DNA of 64,000 nt, taken from assembly GCA_030686115.1 (NCBI GenBank), contig CP131612.1, forward strand, positions 930,001-994,000, given 5' to 3'. The stretch comes from Psychrobacter cibarius (lineage in GTDB: Bacteria; Pseudomonadota; Gammaproteobacteria; Pseudomonadales; Moraxellaceae). The stretch's first letter is position 1, and each line of letters starts with the position of its first letter. Below, piece by piece: positions 39,301-48,018 of this stretch. The translations under genes were made by a program, and so were the position numbers. The notes beneath the pieces are model-generated. The model had not been told where the DNA came from. It searched no databases and saw only the letters and a list, made by a program, of their open reading frames with translations.

Positions 39301-39464
39301 TCAGGTGTAACATCAGAGATATAGTGGGTGCTACTGTCAGTGATTAGCGACTCAGTTTGCTGTGTGTCAGCATTGCTGGGCGCAGCACTAACGGTTAGGC
39401 TGGACAAGCCTAAGGCACCAAATAAGATCAAACGGATGCTTTGGTAAAGCGGAGAATATAACAA
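36315..39464 (-). CDS. lptD: LPS-assembly outer-membrane protein LptD
   Basis: The beta-barrel that, with LptE, inserts LPS into the outer leaflet. Counted from GTG 39470 the cysteines are C254, C442, C990 and C991, the four-cysteine pattern of the oxidised E. coli protein. The signal peptide ends VSAAP. A 210-residue Asn/Ser/Asp-rich stretch then precedes the beta-jellyroll (about 305-420) and barrel (about 450-1051); the E. coli protein has 784 residues. I chose TTG 39464 since TAGG lies seven bases before it; GTG 39470 sits almost on that site and would add two residues. Confidence 0.93.
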   Translation of the reverse strand: MLYSPLYQSIRLILFGALGLSSLTVSAAPSNADTQQTESLITDSSTHYISDVTPDANRSSVQKDSDYNDIRYQNSNNQKTDFQRNASQKAATDNNASDSSFDNTFNESTFSENTFNDSISNENAINESPLDNRPLEITAINESDDQGFVPAADTISTTQNNSTAQLTETTAPKAAQKTGKVDVSDESIQDSLLRLAEFYELTPDTDASTLNNSDNANQDIIQNELTPTPQTIPKVGKNLQLLPNAVDSAQRCEGQWVYPKSNPNYQRAVNEAGATNGQPAPNLNGLPNNQAPLFSESDYGYYDNVDYAELSGNVIINQGTQQIEAEKVLLDLSNGVAAAQGKVMFTDQATGQQVSRNNALDSNAPNRSSNNSQANFTEKASKGGLIGVADSLNYNTETGQSTANDVAFASVELQAHGYAKRLNRPNDSQYELDDVMFSTCPPTNRKWQFDAKSIDLDTDTGRGEAYNTTFRIADVPVFYLPYFNFPIDNRRTSGFLLPNASISSESGLEVDIPYYFNLAPNYDATLNTHIYTDRNPMVSGEFRYLTESYGEGIFNGSYLPNDKEYNDEDRSSFFYDHYWSSKSIPRLSGDAKYSYVSDSDYLNDFDTLGLSDSTINLPRRARVNYYNDYVDGELKVETFQTLDAFTSNGKPLEDKDKPYSRLPQLKLDYRLPWAKSFDITGVHDSAYFKKSIDDGSENEKSGGRIYNKLSAVYPMEKSWGYIKPKLSLQHLYTSYDEDSLADNQLSDKDGSQSVFVPQASIDAGLNFYQAGSPFGAFDDTMGGYRLLSPRLKYTYSPYEDQNDIPNFNTRIASINYEQLFSDSWFLGHDRLQDLHSITPGINYRYIDATGVTRFDGSIAEQFYIDNGRVTLDDQQPVFTSSSSGMVWDTSTQPYNNFWVDVSGALTNDYDLNYITTELRYQPSDNSLFNVGFVKRQRDENTDQLPLSAFTASAVFPINNSWRILAQGQYDYNRDKVLDSLVGVDYEDCCFGFAVYGRRYYNDLNVKDKPTQAIMAEIRLNGLGSGSSRLTRLLSDKILGFEPVQTAWKD

Positions 39465-39470
39465 GGGCAC

Positions 39471-39842
39471 ACCTATGATTGCAGAGCCTATTGAATTGCG
39501 ATACTGAATTTAGTAACCATATTATTAATCATGTATGGCGGTTAATAAACGACTAAAAAATCACTGATTGATAATGCTATCTTAAGAATTTGGCTGTTTT
39601 ACATATAATGACGACTAATCATAGTCAAAAAAAACCAAATCAGCTACACTATTTACCAAAATTTATAATATAGCCAAGCTGTTTTTTGAATGGTTGCTGA
39701 GGTTATGCTCAGCGCTAGATGTCGAATGATATTCCAATACGCCTGCTATCGCAGTTTTTTTGGCTCAAGACGTTGCTATTTTAACAAGGTTTTGCCTGAC
39801 TTATCACTACTTTAATTGTTTATGACTTATATTTAACCTGCG
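39471..39842. other. Intergenic region lptD / amgK (divergent)
   Basis: 372 A/T-rich bases between divergent envelope genes, with no coding signal. GCTGAG and CTCAGC (about 39697-39714) make a small stem. Promoters for both directions must be here; I could not assign them. Confidence 0.4.
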
Positions 39843-40964
39843 ATGCCCATTATGACTGATAAAATACTTTTAGAGCCTAATATGATCGATACCAAACTCA
39901 ATAGCCGTCTACAACAATTAGAGAGCTGGTTGCAGCAAGTATTTGCTGGTCAAACGTTCCAACTCGATAGTCTACCCGGTGACGCAAGTGCTCGCCAATA
40001 CCATAGAATCCAGCTGTCAGACAGTAATGGCACGACAGTCGCACATTATATTGTTATGGATTCAGCGGACGAACAAGACGCCATGCGCCAGTTTATCAAT
40101 GTGACTAAGCTGATGGCACCGGCGATCAATGTGCCGACGCTCATCGCACAAGACGTGACGAAAGGATTTTTGGTGTTACAGGATTTTGGTGCGATAGAGT
40201 TCGCCCATCTGCTAGTTGATGCGACGCCTGCGCAGATAGATGAGCATTATCAGTTGGCAATGCAGACGTTGGTCGCGCTACAGACCGTGCCAGTTGAAAC
40301 AGCCAAGTCGCAACATCAATTGCCAGATTATGATACCGAGCTATTAGATCGTGAGATGGATTTATTCAGCGATTGGTTTATACCTTATATCGGTGTCGAG
40401 CTTGATAAAGCATTATGGAAGACTTTAAAAGAAGCCTTAATAAAAGAGATTTTGCAGCAACCACAAGTCATCGTCCATCGTGATTATCACAGTCGCAATT
40501 TGATGCAAGACCAAGCGGATAGCTCGCGTTTAGGCGTGATTGACTTTCAAGACGCCGTCATCGGCTCTTATACTTATGATTTAGTGTCATTGCTGCGAGA
40601 TGCTTATGTAGAATGGCCAGAGAGCCAAGTCTCTGCATGGCTTAATGATTTTTGGCAGTTGCAAAAGCAGGCAGGCTTGACTACGGTAGATAGCATAAAG
40701 CAGCTCGAAAACGATATGAATGTCATGGGCGTGCAGCGACATTTAAAAGTGTTGGGGATTTTTATTCGCTTGTCTGAGCGAGATGGCAAAGACCGCTATT
40801 TGGCGGATATACCTAAGGTGATGCGTGATTTAATGTTCGAGTTAGAATGGTTAGAGGCGCACGGTAGACCGCATATGCAACGAGCAGTAGCGCCGTTTAA
40901 TGAGAGTCTCAGGGATAATATACTGCCAGCTTATCAGAGTAAGTTTGTACAGCAATATATTTAG
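39843..40964 (+). CDS. amgK: N-acetylmuramate/N-acetylglucosamine kinase AmgK
   Basis: An aminoglycoside-phosphotransferase-fold kinase that phosphorylates MurNAc at the anomeric position in the peptidoglycan recycling route that bypasses MurA and gives intrinsic fosfomycin tolerance. The 373-residue product has LPGDASARQYHRI, VIVHRDYHSRNLM with the catalytic aspartate, and VIDFQDAVIGSYTYDLVSLL. Its place beside murU and opposite lptD-surA matches the Pseudomonas arrangement. The start is uncertain: ATGs at 39843, 39852 and 39882 are in frame and none has a strong ribosome site. Confidence 0.9.
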   Translation: MPIMTDKILLEPNMIDTKLNSRLQQLESWLQQVFAGQTFQLDSLPGDASARQYHRIQLSDSNGTTVAHYIVMDSADEQDAMRQFINVTKLMAPAINVPTLIAQDVTKGFLVLQDFGAIEFAHLLVDATPAQIDEHYQLAMQTLVALQTVPVETAKSQHQLPDYDTELLDREMDLFSDWFIPYIGVELDKALWKTLKEALIKEILQQPQVIVHRDYHSRNLMQDQADSSRLGVIDFQDAVIGSYTYDLVSLLRDAYVEWPESQVSAWLNDFWQLQKQAGLTTVDSIKQLENDMNVMGVQRHLKVLGIFIRLSERDGKDRYLADIPKVMRDLMFELEWLEAHGRPHMQRAVAPFNESLRDNILPAYQSKFVQQYI

Positions 40965-41097
40965 AACGAACCACTTGCGAGCTTTATTTGACGCGAATGC
41001 TCATCTGATAAGTAATGCTCATTTGATAAGTTACGTTAAAACATTAGCAAATTTTAATCTGAATGTATAATCCCATAAAATAAAAAAAGGAGCGCAC

Positions 41098-41841
41098 ATG
41101 TCTGAGATTGACCGAGCAATGATTACCCAAGCAATGATTTTGGCTGCTGGTAAGGGCACGCGTCTGCGTCCGTTAACACTGGATACGCCCAAACCTCTGG
41201 TAGAGGTGGGTGGGCAACCGCTTATCGTCTGGCACATTAAAGCGCTACAAGCGGCTGGTATCACTGATATCACCATTAATGCGTCATGGCTGGCTGATAA
41301 GCTGATGGATACACTGGGTGATGGCAGTCAATACGGTGTTAAATTACATTGGTCAGTAGAGAATGATGAGCCTCTAGAGACCGCAGGTGGTATTTTTCGA
41401 GCGTTACAAACTGGCAAGCTGCGCGATGAGCCATTTATCTTAGTGAACTCAGATGTATGGACGACCTATGATTTTGCGCAGTTGCGAGATTATAAGCTTG
41501 GCGCTGATCAGCGCGCACATCTGTTATTGATTGACAATCCAGAGCATAATAACGGCGGTGATTTTGCCATCAATAATGGTTTAGCCAGCGAGCAGCCGAT
41601 TGGTGATGCAGACAAATACACCTTTGCTGGCATTAGTGTGATGTCACCACGATTGGTCGATGGGTTGGTATCAGGTCAGCCAGCGGCGTTGGCACCATTG
41701 CTCAAGCAAGCGATGATAAAGTTCCAAATCACGGCTGAAATCATTTCTGATAATTGGATAGATGTGGGCACGCCTGAACGCTTGGCGCAGGTAAACGAAT
41801 TTATCAAAAGTAACGGTGTTGATCACCATCAAGGCGCTTAG
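41098..41841 (+). CDS. murU: N-acetylmuramate alpha-1-phosphate uridylyltransferase MurU
   Basis: A nucleotidyltransferase that makes UDP-MurNAc from MurNAc 1-phosphate, following AmgK in recycling. The 247-residue product has the signature MILAAGKGTRLRPLTLDTPKPLVEVGG, shown by its key parts AAGKGTRLRPLT and TPKPL, then LVNSDVWTTYDF and a C-terminal DVGTPERLAQV. AAAGGAG precedes the ATG by six bases. It lies 133 bases after amgK. Confidence 0.93.
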   Translation: MSEIDRAMITQAMILAAGKGTRLRPLTLDTPKPLVEVGGQPLIVWHIKALQAAGITDITINASWLADKLMDTLGDGSQYGVKLHWSVENDEPLETAGGIFRALQTGKLRDEPFILVNSDVWTTYDFAQLRDYKLGADQRAHLLLIDNPEHNNGGDFAINNGLASEQPIGDADKYTFAGISVMSPRLVDGLVSGQPAALAPLLKQAMIKFQITAEIISDNWIDVGTPERLAQVNEFIKSNGVDHHQGA

Positions 41842-41927
41842 ATTATGGCGTTTAGACTATGGTGTTTATAATAAGGCACTTAGATTAAGATGCCTAATTA
41901 TTACTAATCTTACATAAGTAGTCGTAT

Positions 41928-41963
41928 AAAAAAGCAGCGTCGATGAATCGGCGCTGCTTTTTT
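41928..41963 (+). terminator. Terminator after murU
   Basis: AAAAAAGCAGCG (41928-41939) and CGCTGCTTTTTT (41952-41963) pair perfectly over 12 bp, and the loop holds a further CGAT/ATCG pairing. A T run follows. Confidence 0.93.
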
Positions 41964-42002
41964 ATGTGATATAGCCATGGCTAAGTGGGCTGCAAATGAC
42001 TG

Positions 42003-42119
42003 CTAGATACCCATAGCCAACTTGATTAATTGAGCAATCGTAAAAATAACTGCAAACCCTGCTATATATAGCCCAATGAACCATGCCCATTGTGACTGTT
42101 TCTTACTGAGCTTCTTCAT
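42003..42119 (-). CDS. DUF2474-type small membrane peptide of the cytochrome bd/CIO oxidase
   Basis: A 38-residue peptide not in long-frame listings: MKKLSKKQSQW, then one hydrophobic helix (about 12-35, core WFIGLYIAGFAVIF) and a short end KLAMGI. GGAGG lies five bases before the ATG, a near-perfect ribosome site. The Trp-rich start, single helix and final MG match the DUF2474 group found after cyanide-insensitive bd-oxidase genes; CydX and CioZ-type peptides play the same role elsewhere, stabilising the oxidase. It is the last gene of the cydA-cydB group on this strand, 91 bases past cydB. Confidence 0.85.
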   Translation of the reverse strand: MKKLSKKQSQWAWFIGLYIAGFAVIFTIAQLIKLAMGI

Positions 42120-42210
42120 GCTCGCCTCCTACTACGTGTTAATGCGCTTTAAAAAGTGTAGCCACTGCTAATATTTGCAGTAGCCACATTTTTATATCCT
42201 TTGTTTACCC

Positions 42211-43227
42211 TTAGTACATATGCTCATGTCCAGTTTTACCCTTAAAGGTGTAATAGGCAAAAGCGGTATAACTCAGGATAATCGGTAGCATTATGACGGC
42301 GCCAACTAACATAAAGGATAGTGAGGTGTCAGCAGCGGCTGCCTCATAAATCGTCATCTGATACGGTACGATGTATGGGAACATGGCGAAACAAACCCCG
42401 ATATAGCCCATCAAAAACAGTGCCACAGTCAACAAGAAAGGACGATATTCGCGCTCGCCACTTAAGTCTTTACGCATCAAGAAAAATAATAGTAAAACTA
42501 TAATTGGCATAGGCGCTAGATATAATAGACCTGGAAAGCCAAACCAGCCTTCAAGAGCATTAATGTCTGAAAAATACATAAACGCTGTGACGACGATCAT
42601 TGCCACTACCAAAGCAGACAGCATCCAGCCAGACACTTTGCGTGCCCAGACTTGTAGGGTATGCTCAGTTTTGATAATGAGCCATGTAGAGCCAAGTAAG
42701 GCATAACCAATAATCATGGCAAAGCCGCAGACAATCGAGAAAGGCGTTAACCAATCAAATGGCCCACCAGTATAGAGACGGTTGCTTGCCTCAAGACCTT
42801 GTACAAGCGCCCCAAGCATAATACCTTGAGAGAATGTAGCAACGACTGAACCAACAAAAAAGAAAGTGTCCCATACGTGACGACGTGACGATGCTTTGAA
42901 GCGAAATTCAAATGCCACACCGCGCATTATTAGACCGAATAGCATAAAAGTAACAGGCAGATAAAGCCCCGTCATAATAATGCCATAAGCCACTGGGAAA
43001 GCAGCGAACAAGCCGCCACCGCCCAATACTAGCCAAGTCTCGTTACCATCCCAAAATGGGGCAATAGAGTTCATAATGCGGCTACGGTTTTTATCTGAGC
43101 CAGCAAAGGGAAACAAGATGCCGCAGCCCAAATCAAAGCCATCAAGCAATACATAGATAAAGACGGATAGAGCAATCAGTCCGCCCCAAATTAAAGGTAA
43201 GTCTAATACATCACCGTAGTTAAACAT
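42211..43227 (-). CDS. cydB: Cytochrome bd-type ubiquinol oxidase subunit II (CIO type)
   Basis: The partner subunit of the bd oxidase in the inner membrane. The 338-residue product begins with the typical helix containing GGLIALSVFIYVLLDGFDLGCG (key FDLG), then HVWDTFFFVGS, WLTPFSIVCG and a last helix before a Lys/His tail, with eight or nine helices. Its ATG overlaps the cydA stop as TAATG, so the two are translationally coupled. Confidence 0.93.
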   Translation of the reverse strand: MFNYGDVLDLPLIWGGLIALSVFIYVLLDGFDLGCGILFPFAGSDKNRSRIMNSIAPFWDGNETWLVLGGGGLFAAFPVAYGIIMTGLYLPVTFMLFGLIMRGVAFEFRFKASSRRHVWDTFFFVGSVVATFSQGIMLGALVQGLEASNRLYTGGPFDWLTPFSIVCGFAMIIGYALLGSTWLIIKTEHTLQVWARKVSGWMLSALVVAMIVVTAFMYFSDINALEGWFGFPGLLYLAPMPIIVLLLFFLMRKDLSGEREYRPFLLTVALFLMGYIGVCFAMFPYIVPYQMTIYEAAAADTSLSFMLVGAVIMLPIILSYTAFAYYTFKGKTGHEHMY

Positions 43228-44723
43228 TAGCGTAACCCTCCATCATCGACGTCGTTTGCAGGAGTATCTATATCTTCTTCAGTGCTCTTAGCAGGATTGC
43301 TATCGCCACTGAGCGCACGACCTTGGCTTTCGGTCACTGAGTGCTCATAGAAGTTATCATCGGCAGGATCTTCGTACGGTTTTGGCCCTTGAGCGATCAA
43401 GCGTAGAATATAAAAACTGCCTGCACCGAAGACAAATATATAGAGAACAATAAAACCAATCAACGTGGTTGCTACTTGCTGTGCTGCGAGCGGTGACATA
43501 CTTTCTGCGGTTCGTATCACACCATATACAGTCCATGGTTGACGTCCTGTCTCGGTCACAAACCAGCCCGCCAGTAATGCGATAAAGCCAAGTGGCGTCA
43601 TCATCATCCAAGCACGGTGGAACCAGACACTTTCGGGGCTATATTGTTGTTTTTTAAAGTATTTATAGAGACTAAATAAGCCGACCAGCACCATTAACAT
43701 GCCAATACCAACCATGATGCGAAATGCCCAGAATACAATCATCACCGGTGGTTGGTCTTCAGGCGCCCAGTTTTTTAGACCTTTTACTTCGCCATCTAAC
43801 GAATGGGTAAGAATCAAACCTGAAACATAGGGAATGCTTATTTCATATTTATTGGTTTGGTTTTCTTGGTCAGGAATAGCAAATAGGCGTAACGCTGCAC
43901 CGCGCTCATCCTCCCAAATACCTTCCATCGCTGCGACTTTGGCTGGCTGATGCTCTAAGGTATTTAGACCGTGTTCATCACCAATCAATACTTGAGCGGG
44001 TGCGACAAATATCGCCATAATCATGGCCATACCTAGCATGACACGACCATGTTGACGGTGTTCGGTGTGTTTTTTGGACTGAATATAATAAGCACCAACC
44101 CCGCCAATGACAAAGGCAGTCGTCAAGAATGCCGCTGTCATCATATGAGCATAACGGTAAGGGAATGACGGGTTGAAGATAATCTCCAGCCAATTGGTTG
44201 GATAGAGTAGACCGTCGGCACCCATCATAAAGCCTTGCGGCGTTTGCATAAAGCTATTGGCTGCCAAAATCCAAAAGCCTGAAATCAGCGTACCGATGGC
44301 GACAATAGCGGTTGAGGCAAAGTGCATACGTTTGCTGACACGTCCCCAACCAAATAACATGATACCTAAAAAGGACGCTTCTAAGAAAAATGCGGTCAAT
44401 ACTTCGTAGGCGAGTAGTGGGCCCAACACGTTACCGGCTTTGTCAGAAAAGACCGCCCAGTTAGTACCGAACTGGTAGGACATTACTACACCAGATACCA
44501 CGCCTAAGCCGAAAACAACGGCAAATATCTTGACCCAATGCTTGTAGACTTCAGCATAGATAGGCTCGCCTGTTTTGAGCCAACGGAATTCAAGCACCGT
44601 TAACCAGCTGGCAAGTCCGATAGAAAACGCGGGAAAAACAATATGAAACGAGATAACAAAAGCGAATTGGATACGCGCGAGCATCAGCGCATCGAGCTGG
44701 TCAATCATAAACGTAGCGAACAT
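43227..44723 (-). CDS. cydA: Cytochrome bd-type ubiquinol oxidase subunit I (cyanide-insensitive, CioA-like)
   Basis: Holds the hemes and oxidises quinol, reducing oxygen without pumping protons. The 498-residue product shows ARIQFAFVISFHIVFPAFS (heme ligand H27), RYAHMMTAAFL (heme histidine), a methionine ligand in VMIVFWAFRIMVG, and GRQPW. The quinol loop is short and of the form EHQPAKVAAMEGIWE, LRLFAIPDQE, IPYVSGLILTHSLDGEVKGL, typical of the CIO subgroup and unlike the long loop of E. coli CydA. About 40 acidic, disordered residues end the protein. Confidence 0.93.
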   Translation of the reverse strand: MFATFMIDQLDALMLARIQFAFVISFHIVFPAFSIGLASWLTVLEFRWLKTGEPIYAEVYKHWVKIFAVVFGLGVVSGVVMSYQFGTNWAVFSDKAGNVLGPLLAYEVLTAFFLEASFLGIMLFGWGRVSKRMHFASTAIVAIGTLISGFWILAANSFMQTPQGFMMGADGLLYPTNWLEIIFNPSFPYRYAHMMTAAFLTTAFVIGGVGAYYIQSKKHTEHRQHGRVMLGMAMIMAIFVAPAQVLIGDEHGLNTLEHQPAKVAAMEGIWEDERGAALRLFAIPDQENQTNKYEISIPYVSGLILTHSLDGEVKGLKNWAPEDQPPVMIVFWAFRIMVGIGMLMVLVGLFSLYKYFKKQQYSPESVWFHRAWMMMTPLGFIALLAGWFVTETGRQPWTVYGVIRTAESMSPLAAQQVATTLIGFIVLYIFVFGAGSFYILRLIAQGPKPYEDPADDNFYEHSVTESQGRALSGDSNPAKSTEEDIDTPANDVDDGGLR

Positions 44724-45229
44724 AAACGGTTACCCTTATCTGTTAGCTGAATAGCGCTGGCTTCCATAAAACGCTCAAGTAACTGCCCGCAGTCGTCTAT
44801 AGATTAAGGTAAAAAATAGTACGGGCAATGGCTCAGTGTTGATTAGCGAGCAATCTTAGGGATAGAGTGCGGCTAAGCTAACGACTGTTTAGCTGAATTA
44901 AGTAATTTATATCCCTATAAATTAATACATTACTGTCAGGTGCTGTCAATATATTATGCGCTTCCCTCGACACACACGCAAGCTGCGCAATAGATTGGTC
45001 GCATACCTGATAGTCATTAAAAACTGCTGAGATAAACCCAGATATATCAGACTAATCGCTTGGGAAAACAAGGTGTTATCAAGTTCACCTTAATAACAGT
45101 AATGTTTTATTTGTGTCCTAGTATGGGCACAAATATCCAACAGAGTACAAAGTTGCAAAGCCATCTGTTCTACTCTTAATTTTAAAGTGCAAAGACCAGT
45201 GCAGTGCTATATGACACAAGCAATCATTA
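44724..45229. other. Intergenic region upstream of cydA
   Basis: 506 bases between the hydrolase 3' end and cydA. It holds the candidate cydA promoter (44922-44949) and no reading frame with coding character. I do not see a clear Anr/Fnr box (TTGAT-N4-ATCAA) or a terminator for the hydrolase. Confidence 0.45.
44922..44949 (-). promoter_or_regulatory. Candidate sigma-70 promoter of cydAB
   Basis: On the minus strand TTGACA (44949-44944) is followed after 16 bases by TATTAA (44927-44922), about 200 bases upstream of cydA. TGACAG recurs inside the spacer. The -35 box is perfect. Confidence 0.5.
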
Positions 45230-47698
45230 TTACTGCAATTGTTTATGTAAAATCTGGCGTAATGTCAAAATAGTTTGCGGGTTAGTTTGAATGCTATGAC
45301 CACCGCTGATAATCGTCTCAGAAGCCGCGCCATCGAGATGAGCACTGGTATAAGGAACAATACCATCTGATAAACGTTCAGTTAGTGCCTGGCTGATATC
45401 TTCATTGACAGTGACGGCTGCAACCAGTGGTTGGGCAGAGAGCTTTGAGCTATCAGAAGGGCTACTTGTACCGACTGTTTCATTTTCAATGTCTTCTACT
45501 GCTTGCGATAAATCAACCTTTGCACCGGCTGGCTGCATTTGCGCCAATCCTTTGGTAATATCGGCATCGTTATTGGCAATGATAGAATGATAGGTAACAC
45601 GATCATTGATGGTGATGTCTTTCGTCAGCTGTATAAAAGAGGATTTGTCGCTCAGCTGACTTGCGCCATTTTGTAAATATAACGCACCCAAAGGATTTTG
45701 TGCCAAATCACCTTGCGTGGCAATAGTTGCTAAATTGTCCGTGACAGTTTTTACCAAACCGACTGGCAAATAGACAATACGGCGCAGTGCCCGAGTGAAC
45801 CAGCGATCTGCATAGTCAGTTCCGCGAAAAGGCGCTGATAAAAAGACAGCCGTATCTACTTGTGGTAAGGCTTTTAGCTCAAAGCGTTCTTTTAGCTGAT
45901 CTTCGCCAAATGATGCTTTAAGTGCGTCACGAATCTTACGTTTTTCACTGTCAGACAGCACATTTTGATCGTCTAGTCTATCTAGGTCATCGACCAAGTT
46001 TTCATCAGATAGCATCATGCGAGCGATAATGGCACCCATACTATGACTGATAATCACGCTGTTTTTGCTGGCGCGATTTTGTCCTTTAGGATCAGTTTGC
46101 TCGTAGGTGCTGTTGATTAACTGTTGTATTTGATAACGGTTTTCTAAAATGGGTAAATTGGTTGGATAGAATATCTGCCACACTTGATAGTTATCACGCA
46201 ACTTATCGTCGTTGAGAATATCGTTGGTTAAATTGACCCAAGTGGCAGGGCTAGAAGCCAAACCATGCAGCATAATCAGGACGCGCTTATTGGGATCATA
46301 AGGTTCAAGCATGAATAATTTGGGCAGTCTGGCCTCTGGCTGGCGAGTGATTAAATTGAGATAACCGACGCCATCTAGCTGGTTCTCTGACAGCCACAAG
46401 CCATAACCTGCAGAAAAGTTAGCCGCCAGTGGATAGTCACTATTAAGGATGTTAACGCTTTCGCTTTGGTATGGGTTGTATAAATGAATATCGAGCTTGC
46501 GACTGCTTAGTACATCCAGTACGCTATCGCCGCTTGGTTCAATCAATCCTGTTAATAGCAAATGTCCAGTAGGGTAGATACGCGACCTTGGCTTGCTCTC
46601 ATCTGTGTCTCCATCTTTTTCATTGGCCAATCGACCTGACAATGATGATACTAATAATTGGCGAATCGTGGTGGTATAACGGTCATCTAGTGAGGCCACC
46701 AAGCTGATACCTAAGCCTGGACGTTTGCTGATTGAGTTAAGCCCAGAGAGGCGTAATTCGTAAGTAGAAACCAAGTCTGCTAGTGCAGAGGTCTGCTTAT
46801 GTGCATTTTGCAAATAGTTATTTTCATTAGGCAAATAAACACCAAGATCATAATCATCAATTTGTATTTTCATGACGTTGACTTGATCAGTCGGTTTGCC
46901 CTTGAGCGGTGAGTAATTGGCAATCGCGGCTTGGTTACTGTCATTAAGATTGCTAGCGGATGTGGGTAAATAATCTACTTTGGTGCCGCCCATCAACTTA
47001 TTTGAGCCGTTGGTTGATCTATACAGCTGGGTTATCACATCATTACTGGCGGCATTATAGATGTCTTGGGTCTGAATATCGGTGTCATTCGGAATACGGT
47101 TCTGTGCCTGAGAGGGACTTTTATCTTGATCTGCGCCCTCAAAGTCATGGGTCAAACTGTCATAAAATAAATAGGTATAACTGGATTTGATAGCATCGAA
47201 TAGCCGCTCTTGATAACCTGTTAGACAGCGATTGGTGTTTTCTTGCTGGACTTTAGCTTCTGTATCCTCTAAAGGTGCGTTGGCATAATAAGGATCAAGT
47301 GGCGGGCGAGCCAGCGCATTGCGGCAGTCCTGAGAGGCAGAAAGCTGTCGCGCTTTTGCGTAGTGTAACTCTGCAAAAACTGCCAAAGTAGGACGGTAGT
47401 GTTTATTCAAAATACTGTCAGTAAGCTGAGTGAGGCATAAATCAAACTGCTGCATACAGGCTTGCTCATTGAGCCCTGCCGATAAGAGCGCTGATGCCGT
47501 ATCACTGCTTAATTTTTTGGTAGTGATAATATTACCGCGCTGTGCAGTAATCGTCTTCGCTGACGCTTGCTTATTCACTGATACCGTACTGCACGCAGGT
47601 AGTAATACTACCGCGGCTATCAAGGCGACTGATGTGATCGAAAATGGGGTTTTCTTAGCATGCGTCACCATATTTTTGATAGGGCTAGCGAAAGTCAT
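45230..47698 (-). CDS. Lipoprotein with an alpha/beta-hydrolase domain
   Basis: An 822-residue protein with a lipoprotein signal (LLPACS, lipidated C36). Residues 40-460 show no recognised domain and may mediate binding. The C-terminal part is an alpha/beta hydrolase of the PGAP1/LipA-like type: oxyanion segment VLIMLHGLASSPATWVNL (key HGLASSP), nucleophile elbow SHSMG (S553), late aspartate candidate in LSDGIVPYTSA, and final histidine in SGGHSIQTNP. It is likely an esterase or lipase held at a membrane in the periplasm; the substrate is unknown. An alternative start at 47671 would give a more ordinary signal length. Confidence 0.8.
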   Translation of the reverse strand: MTFASPIKNMVTHAKKTPFSITSVALIAAVVLLPACSTVSVNKQASAKTITAQRGNIITTKKLSSDTASALLSAGLNEQACMQQFDLCLTQLTDSILNKHYRPTLAVFAELHYAKARQLSASQDCRNALARPPLDPYYANAPLEDTEAKVQQENTNRCLTGYQERLFDAIKSSYTYLFYDSLTHDFEGADQDKSPSQAQNRIPNDTDIQTQDIYNAASNDVITQLYRSTNGSNKLMGGTKVDYLPTSASNLNDSNQAAIANYSPLKGKPTDQVNVMKIQIDDYDLGVYLPNENNYLQNAHKQTSALADLVSTYELRLSGLNSISKRPGLGISLVASLDDRYTTTIRQLLVSSLSGRLANEKDGDTDESKPRSRIYPTGHLLLTGLIEPSGDSVLDVLSSRKLDIHLYNPYQSESVNILNSDYPLAANFSAGYGLWLSENQLDGVGYLNLITRQPEARLPKLFMLEPYDPNKRVLIMLHGLASSPATWVNLTNDILNDDKLRDNYQVWQIFYPTNLPILENRYQIQQLINSTYEQTDPKGQNRASKNSVIISHSMGAIIARMMLSDENLVDDLDRLDDQNVLSDSEKRKIRDALKASFGEDQLKERFELKALPQVDTAVFLSAPFRGTDYADRWFTRALRRIVYLPVGLVKTVTDNLATIATQGDLAQNPLGALYLQNGASQLSDKSSFIQLTKDITINDRVTYHSIIANNDADITKGLAQMQPAGAKVDLSQAVEDIENETVGTSSPSDSSKLSAQPLVAAVTVNEDISQALTERLSDGIVPYTSAHLDGAASETIISGGHSIQTNPQTILTLRQILHKQLQ

Positions 47699-48018
47699 AG
47701 GTGAGTCCAGTTAGTCGTAAAAGCATGATTGAGTCAGTAATTTATAAGAAGAAGTGTAGCGTAACTTTTCGCATTAAACTATTTTATTTAAATTTCAAAA
47801 ATACGGTTTAAACTTCGATAATTGAATTGAACACGCATTTAAATAAGGTAGACAGCAAGTTGGGTTCAATGGAGTTTTGCTAGACATAAAAAAGCCCCTG
47901 ACTCTATATTGAAGTAATTTCGATATAAAGTCAGGGGCTTAGTCGAGTCAATCTAGCTTATGGAGCAATCATGGTATTTGGTAAATTCACTTAATAACAT
48001 TTAAACACCTAATCAATG
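47699..48018. other. Intergenic region hydrolase / repeat protein
   Basis: 320 bases, both flanking genes on the minus strand. It contains the terminator at 47888-47940 and an A/T-rich stretch (47760-47830) where the hydrolase promoter must lie. No other feature is visible. Confidence 0.5.
47886..47940 (-). terminator. Terminator of the repeat-protein gene
   Basis: AAGCCCCTGACT (47892-47903) and AGTCAGGGGCTT (47929-47940) pair perfectly over 12 bp; the loop holds a further TATAT/ATATA pairing. On the minus strand the stem runs into TTTTTTATG, so it ends the gene starting at 49179. Confidence 0.9.
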
